Source of the DNA: Misgurnus anguillicaudatus | Taxonomy: Eukaryota; Chordata; Actinopteri; Cypriniformes; Cobitidae | Direction of reading: 5' to 3' | Assembly: GCF_027580225.2 (NCBI RefSeq) | Contig: NW_027395284.1 | Span: forward strand, 3,808,186-3,872,185 | DNA length: 64,000 bases | Part shown: positions 58,326 through 64,000 of the stretch, one piece after another | Layout: each line of letters starts with the position of its first letter | Position numbering within the stretch: the first letter of the stretch is position 1 | Notes under the pieces: generated by a model | Database searches by the model: none | What the model was told of the DNA's origin: nothing | The model's input: only the letters and a program-made list of their open reading frames with translations | Program-made: the position numbers and the translations under genes

Positions 58326-58436
58326 TGAATTTTGATCATGTTTTAAATTAGCGAAGATTAAAAACACATGCATTTAGGTATACTAGCTAGTTTATTGATG
58401 CATCATAAGATCATTTCAACGAACATTTGGATCCAT

Positions 58437-58870
58437 TTAAAGGGGACATGTCACAAGACTTTAAGATGTCAAATAAATATTTGGTGTTCCCAGAGTACAT
58501 ATGTGAAGTTCTAGTTGAAAATACCATATAGATCATTTATAATAACATGTTAAAATTGACCCTTTGTAAGTGTGAGCAAAAATTTGCGTTTTGGGTGTGT
58601 CTTTTTAAATGCAAATGAGCGGATCTCTGCACTAAATGGCAGTGCCGTGGTTGGATAGTGCAAATTAAGGGCAGTATTATCCCTTTCTGACATCACAAGG
58701 GGAGCCAAATTACTTATTTTTTCACATGCTTGCAGAGAAAGTTTTGGTAAACCAAAGTTACTGGGTTGAACTTGATCTTTCATATTTTCTAGATTTATAG
58801 AAGCACTTGGGACCCAATTATAACACTTAAACATGGAAAACATCAGATTTTCATGAAATGTCCCCTTTAA
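58437..58870. mobile_element. TTAAAGGGGACATGTCA MITE
   Basis: TTAAAGGGGACATGTCACAA to TCATGAAATGTCCCCTTTAA, 434 bp, TTAA at both ends. The 107-aa minus frame through it is a repeat artefact. Confidence 0.85.
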
Positions 58871-58992
58871 CATTCAACTAGTCAACTTTATAAGAGAGGT
58901 ACATGGTAAACAAAATACAAATATAACCACATGACAATGTTCTTAAAGTATTTTTGCTATCAAATATGTAAGAAATAATTGACAACGGGCTT

Positions 58993-59492
58993 NNNNNNNN
59001 NNNNNNNNNNNNNNNNNNNNNNNNNNNNNNNNNNNNNNNNNNNNNNNNNNNNNNNNNNNNNNNNNNNNNNNNNNNNNNNNNNNNNNNNNNNNNNNNNNNN
59101 NNNNNNNNNNNNNNNNNNNNNNNNNNNNNNNNNNNNNNNNNNNNNNNNNNNNNNNNNNNNNNNNNNNNNNNNNNNNNNNNNNNNNNNNNNNNNNNNNNNN
59201 NNNNNNNNNNNNNNNNNNNNNNNNNNNNNNNNNNNNNNNNNNNNNNNNNNNNNNNNNNNNNNNNNNNNNNNNNNNNNNNNNNNNNNNNNNNNNNNNNNNN
59301 NNNNNNNNNNNNNNNNNNNNNNNNNNNNNNNNNNNNNNNNNNNNNNNNNNNNNNNNNNNNNNNNNNNNNNNNNNNNNNNNNNNNNNNNNNNNNNNNNNNN
59401 NNNNNNNNNNNNNNNNNNNNNNNNNNNNNNNNNNNNNNNNNNNNNNNNNNNNNNNNNNNNNNNNNNNNNNNNNNNNNNNNNNNNNNNNNNNN
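58993..59492. other. Assembly gap (500 N)
   Basis: Exactly 500 N immediately 5' of the SLC22 gene. It is a likely hiding place for its first coding exon. Open frames spanning it are meaningless. Confidence 0.99.
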
Positions 59493-59559
59493 AAACCAAT
59501 AGTTAAAGTGACATCCTTACGCAAACACCAACCCTAAACCGAAGCGAAAATGGTTTGAA

Positions 59560-59725
59560 AATAGGAAAAAGCAGTTGAGTAACCAATCCGTGAGAATGTC
59601 ACGGAAAAAGACAGTCCGTAGCAGGGCCACGGAAAAATGCAGAGATCCGTGAGAATGCCATGGAAAAATGAGCACAAAATTCCGTGACTATCCCACGGAA
59701 CTTTGTGAGATCATGTTGCGCGTAA
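59560..59725. mobile_element. Fragment of TGATCTCACGG-type repeat
   Basis: Repeated TCCGTGAGAATG(T/C)CA(C/T)GGAAAAA motifs ending ACTTTGTGAGATCATGTTG, related to 19900-21170. Confidence 0.6.
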
Positions 59726-60898
59726 AACACAAGCAAGATCAGCATCTCTGTCTAGTTAAATGTTGTCGCGAAGCTCTCTCCATCCAGATAATGCAACATC
59801 GATATTGATCCTCATTCTTTCTCTCTTCTTGTCCCAAACTCTTCTTGGGTTGTTTGGTTGGCCCGTTTGCTTACGGGAGCTGTCTTTGCTGAAAAAAAAA
59901 CAGCGGCAGGTTGTAAAGAGTAATCGTAGTCTATATACAAGCGCGTTGCCCGACAGGCACTAAACACTAACTTCCGCATTTGTCCACGACACTGTTGTCA
60001 TGTAGTTTTTAAGAATGGCATTTTTTCACGATTTACAAGTAGTTGAAAACATTAGAGATATTGATAGTTATCAGCTGGGAAAAAAATATATATAACACTG
60101 ACCTAGTGGTTTTTGGATATTTTACTGCAAATATCTTACAAATGGCACCTTTAAAATGAACCTGCGCATTAAAGATCCAATAGAAATTTGGGTTAATTGT
60201 ATTGGTCTTTCATACTGAAGTTTCGTTGTAAAAAAGTGTTGGTGTAGTATTGATAAAGTTAAAGCTAGTATCACTCCAAGGGCAAATTATAGTATCGAGC
60301 AAACCTTGAAAGAATCTGTCTTGGAATGTAATCCGATTTTTGACTACAAAGTAGCCTGAGACATTTCTTTAAAAATGATTAGGGGATTGTATCCCAATAT
60401 TTGTCTTAAAGTCTGGCAGTTGTGCTCACATCCAAGCTAAAAGATAATCCCTCAATCCAATGAAATTTTCTAACCATAAATATCCCCCAAAAGAATTAAA
60501 GTTAAATGCATATGGTGTGTCAAAGTAACCTTGTTATGACACTGTTTTAAATTGGACATGCCTTTAAACCTTAAGATTTCTCTTTGTCAGGGATGTGGAT
60601 TCACATTTGAAATTCAGGGAAGGTACAAGCAGTCATGCAGGCAAATGCCAGGGGATTTAGATAGTAGTTTGGTCTTGTAATGCATAGCACAGCGGTTCAA
60701 AATACTAGATCGGTTAAAAAAATGATCTGTTTAGTAGTATGCTATAGGAATGGAATTTTCCCATAATTAGGTGCTCAATTTACCTTGAATTTTTTTTCCT
60801 GGAGAAAAATATGGCAGCTGTCCATATCCTCGTGAGCGTTTGGATACACTGAGAGAAAGAAATGACTTGGGCGGTACAGTGATGGAGTAGTGTCTCAC

Positions 60899-60943
<45 letters not shown>

Positions 60944-61548
60944 CACACACACACACACGCATGCACACACACACAGTTGGTCTGCTTTTTTCCACACGAA
61001 TGGCTGCAAATCTGTTTATTTTTGCAGCCTGGGCTTATTTCAATTTTTTCTCTCCCTTTTTGAAATACCAGCAGTCAAATTATATGGCCCCTTTTACTGT
61101 CTTACCATGGCAATCAATCTTTTTGACACAATAGACAAGTTAAAAAAATAAAACCTTCTTTGACTGACAGTAAGATATTCGGTTTTACTCTGTAACATTT
61201 TTATAAAATTTGTAAAAAAAAAAGATATTTAAAAATAAAGAAACACTACCAGGACCATAGTTGTTCACAGATGGGTGTGCAAATCGAATAACCAGCCTTT
61301 ACAGAGATGAGAATCCCAAAATCTTTGTGAAAAGTGAAATCTGTCTTTTGTTTTGCTTGAAGGACTTTGTTTTATACGGATTTGCTGTTAAAAGCTTTAA
61401 AAAGCACCAATTATCCAGCTCCTAAAGTAAACAATGACAAAAGTTATTGTTTCCTACTTAAATTTCTTTTATTGGACTACAACAAACAAACGGATTGTAT
61501 GCAACGGTTTACTTCCTCTGCCTATTGATGTGAACACACCTCTGAGGC
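59726..61548. other. Intergenic DNA, no gene seen
   Basis: No convincing exon on either strand, including no recognisable SLC22 N-terminal exon on the minus strand. Contains the (AC)n tract at 60901-60971. Confidence 0.5.
60901..60971. repeat. (AC)n microsatellite
   Basis: About 35 AC units with occasional GC interruptions. Confidence 0.97.
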
Positions 61549-62983
61549 CCTGTCCCAAATGGCACACTCCGGACTTTGGGGCTGTCCACACGGAGACGCA
61601 TATCACTGTATACGTATAAATTTGTTATCGTATTGGCGTTTCATCCACACGGATCTGGCGTTTTGGGAGACTGAATCCGCTATTTTTTGAAACCGGGTCC
61701 TAAAGTGGATAAATCTGAAACCGACACCCTTGCGATTTCGTCTGTACAGCCAATCTGTATATTTTTTGAAGCGAAAACGTCATCACATCACATGTCGGAA
61801 GCGTCACACGTAACAGCAACAACAATAACGGCGGACTACGTGATTGTGTTCAGAAGCTACTAAAGCCTACTAGCTTTATTACAGCAAAATCTATTGCTTC
61901 TGTGCAATTGTGGTGACCAACAAGCAATAATGGACAACACCATACGTTGGTTATGCACATGCTCAAAGTCTTCTTCTCCGTGTATAGTGTATATCTGTGG
62001 CAGAATTACAGCGCCCCATACTGGTCCGGCATATATACTACACAGCTTTCAGTCGGTTTCAGTGGTTTCGTGTTTACGGATTATTTTTTTAAAGCAAGGA
62101 AAAAAATGATCGGATAGGGAATGCACCGGCTTCGTGTGGACATAGCCTTTGATGACATCCTGTATAGGGGTAAGTCAATCCGATATTCGGTATCAATATT
62201 AGTCCGATATTGGTGGAAATGGCCGAATCGAATATCATAGAAGTTGGGGGGTACAATCCGATACAAACACGAACTTTGTCATGGCAACTTGGCGTAAAGC
62301 GCGACTTGCTGAGCAACATGAATTTGCATAAAGTTGCACTTTAAATTGTTCAAAGTTACACCTTAAATTTTATTTAGAATTTTTGTGCTGACTTACTAAA
62401 AATGTTGCTACTAGTCTGAAACATTTAGATAAAAAATTAAGCAGCAGTATTGACAATTTTTTTGATTGAGTCTTGAATTTGCACAGCCATTTATTGCACA
62501 GTAAAACGTTTGAGTTCTGTAGCTCTGTTTAAGGTTTTTGTAAGGCTAACAAATGTGTTATTTGCAGTTTAATTGATTAAAAGGGTGATAGAGATTGTAT
62601 TGGATCATTATCAATATCGACAGATACTCAAGGTTGTTGGGTATCAGACATAAAAAAGTTGTAACTAATCATGTAGTGCAAACTTTAGAGACCCTCGACA
62701 CAAGTCCACGAGGGTGCACCGGAGTCGTATTTTGGGACGACTCCGGAGGAGAAGTTGCTCATCAGTTTGCATCAACTCCTTCCATTTGTCGTGTGATTGC
62801 TCTTTCCCAAGGACTTCTGGGTTGGTAAAGTGCATGGAGCCTGCAGCAGAAGACCGCATCAAGGGTGCAAAGTGGATGCTGATAAGCACACTTCAGAGCG
62901 TAAAAATGACAGACTTGTTGACTAAGCGAGTATGCGTAATTTAAGGCCACGAGATCGAAAGTGCGCCATTTGGGACAGGGCCT
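61549..62983. mobile_element. Nested DNA transposons (CCCTGTCCCAAATGGC ends)
   Basis: The outer ends GGCCCTGTCCCAAATGGCAC and GCGCCATTTGGGACAGGGCC are inverted. Aligning with 44966-45690 shows two interruptions. One spans about 61575-62148 with GGGGCTGTCCACACGGAG to TTCGTGTGGACATAGCC ends. The other spans about 62165-62665 and carries CCGATATTGG-type motifs. The outer sequence resumes at ATCATGTAGTG. No transposase is left. Confidence 0.75.
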
Positions 62984-63682
62984 GACTCAGAGCCTGTAAG
63001 TAGCCTATGTTTTCATATTCGAAGAATTCACCACTGACTATTTAAACCATGATTCAAACGCAAGTCTTGAGCAGTGCAGAGTAGTGCTTGTTGTTTGTCG
63101 TTTCTTCAATCACAAATTCAGACATGGTTTTAATGTTTTACTATCCTTATCTTAGCAATCTGTTACATTCTGCTAAAGCCGCGCTGGTAAAGTTGACAAT
63201 CAGCTTGGTCATTTGCATTTTCTGGATCAGATTCAGCTTGTACTGATAAGGTAGTAAAGATGATATTAACTCCTGTCGGTATTGCATTGGAAGCTAATCT
63301 TTCAAACATGATAAGGAGCATCACATTTTTTGGTGACTACAGAGGTATTCAGGCCGATCACAACATTCTGGTTAGATGGGCAATCGGAGGACACAGAGCT
63401 TTTTAAAACAATGAACTTTGTACAAAATCATGTGTTTAGAGGGGCAGAGCATCGCTCTTTGTTTGGGTTAAGCACTGCCTGGTTTGCAGAGGTGGCCTCG
63501 AGCGCGGTACACTTGGGTTCAGGTGCAGAACGCACGGTGTAATTGCAAATCATGCCAGTGCGCGGTTCAAAATGAGAGACATCAACTGCGTGACCACTCA
63601 CCTTCATCTGCCTTTTTAAAACCTTTTGATGCGTGCAGCAGGGTTACGTGAATGTCTGAGCTGCACACGTGACAGATCAACT
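62984..63682. other. Intergenic DNA, no gene seen
   Basis: No supportable exon; the 70-aa frame at 63330 has no domain features. Confidence 0.5.
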
Positions 63683-64000
63683 ACCGTATTTCCGGACTAT
63701 AAACCGCACCGGAGTATAAGCCGAATCATTCAAAAATGTCTCATTACGACGAAATAAATTATATAAGTCGCAGTGGACTATATATCGCGTTTATTAAGAA
63801 AATTATTACACAAAATCCAACAGACATTTAATCTGGAAAGGCGAGTTATTCAACTAAACAATAGCAGGCAGAACAGCACACTGAATAGATGTCTGTACGT
63901 TAAAGTAATATTATCAGTTATTTAAACGATAAACCATAGCATACAGAACTTACCTGGAACTAGACTAAATTAACCGAACAAGCCAACTAGCGTGAAGTTT
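63683..64000 (+). mobile_element. Start of a dispersed repeat (TTTCCGGACTATAA type)
   Basis: ACCGTATTTCCGGACTATAA then CGGAGTATAAGCCG and ATAAGTCGCAGTGG. I recall this kind of repeat end from fishes. It runs off the window. Confidence 0.5.

Noticed and set aside
58550..58873. 107-aa minus-strand frame
   Set aside because: Coincides with the TTAAAGGGGACATG MITE; repeat artefact.
58943..59524. Long open frames across 58943-59524
   Set aside because: They consist of the 500-N gap and have no sequence support.

Overview
The window is vertebrate nuclear DNA, almost certainly from a teleost fish and most likely a cypriniform. The support is GT-AG spliced genes of vertebrate type, very dense palindromic DNA-transposon relics of kinds I recognise from cyprinid genomes, tRNA-derived SINE fragments, a dead Tc1-like element, and long dinucleotide microsatellites. 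Species assignment is inference. Two assembly gaps of exactly 500 N (14-513 and 58993-59492) look like arbitrary-length scaffold gaps.

Layout. (1) 551-10303 is a complete, very young Ty3/gypsy LTR retrotransposon on the plus strand. It has 2.3-kb LTRs differing at about eight positions and one homopolymer base, a 4-bp TCAG target duplication, an intact gag with a CCHC knuckle, and an intact pol (protease, RT, RNase H, integrase). A textbook -1 frameshift signal lies exactly at the gag stop. U5 and the leader/gag start are extensively complementary around the candidate primer site. The element lies next to an older hAT-like transposon end. (2) 10304-31390 has no gene I can support; it is MITEs, simple repeats and a few stretches with no repeat structure I recognise. 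(3) 31396-35641 is a complete six-exon CYP26-family cytochrome P450, best matched to cyp26c1, which clears retinoic acid. It has a TATA box, and a candidate poly(A) signal lies at 37923. (4) 35.9-50 kb is transposon-derived: several MITE families, a Tc1 pseudogene, tandem copies of a DNA transposon and nested insertions. (5) 50285-58006, minus strand, carries nine coding exons of an SLC22-family major facilitator transporter, closest to SLC22A15. Its 5' exon or exons are missing, probably in the second gap or beyond the window. (6) 59.5-64 kb holds further nested repeats and no gene I recognise.

The two host genes converge, with about 14.6 kb between their stop codons, and have no evident functional link. 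The most informative biology is in the retrotransposon: its recoding signal, its leader structure and its tandem-repeat LTR. A second theme is a group of at least six different MITE families that all begin TTAAAGG and end CCTTTAA, as if mobilised by one TTAA-targeting transposase. All boundaries were read by eye, with no alignment or database search.
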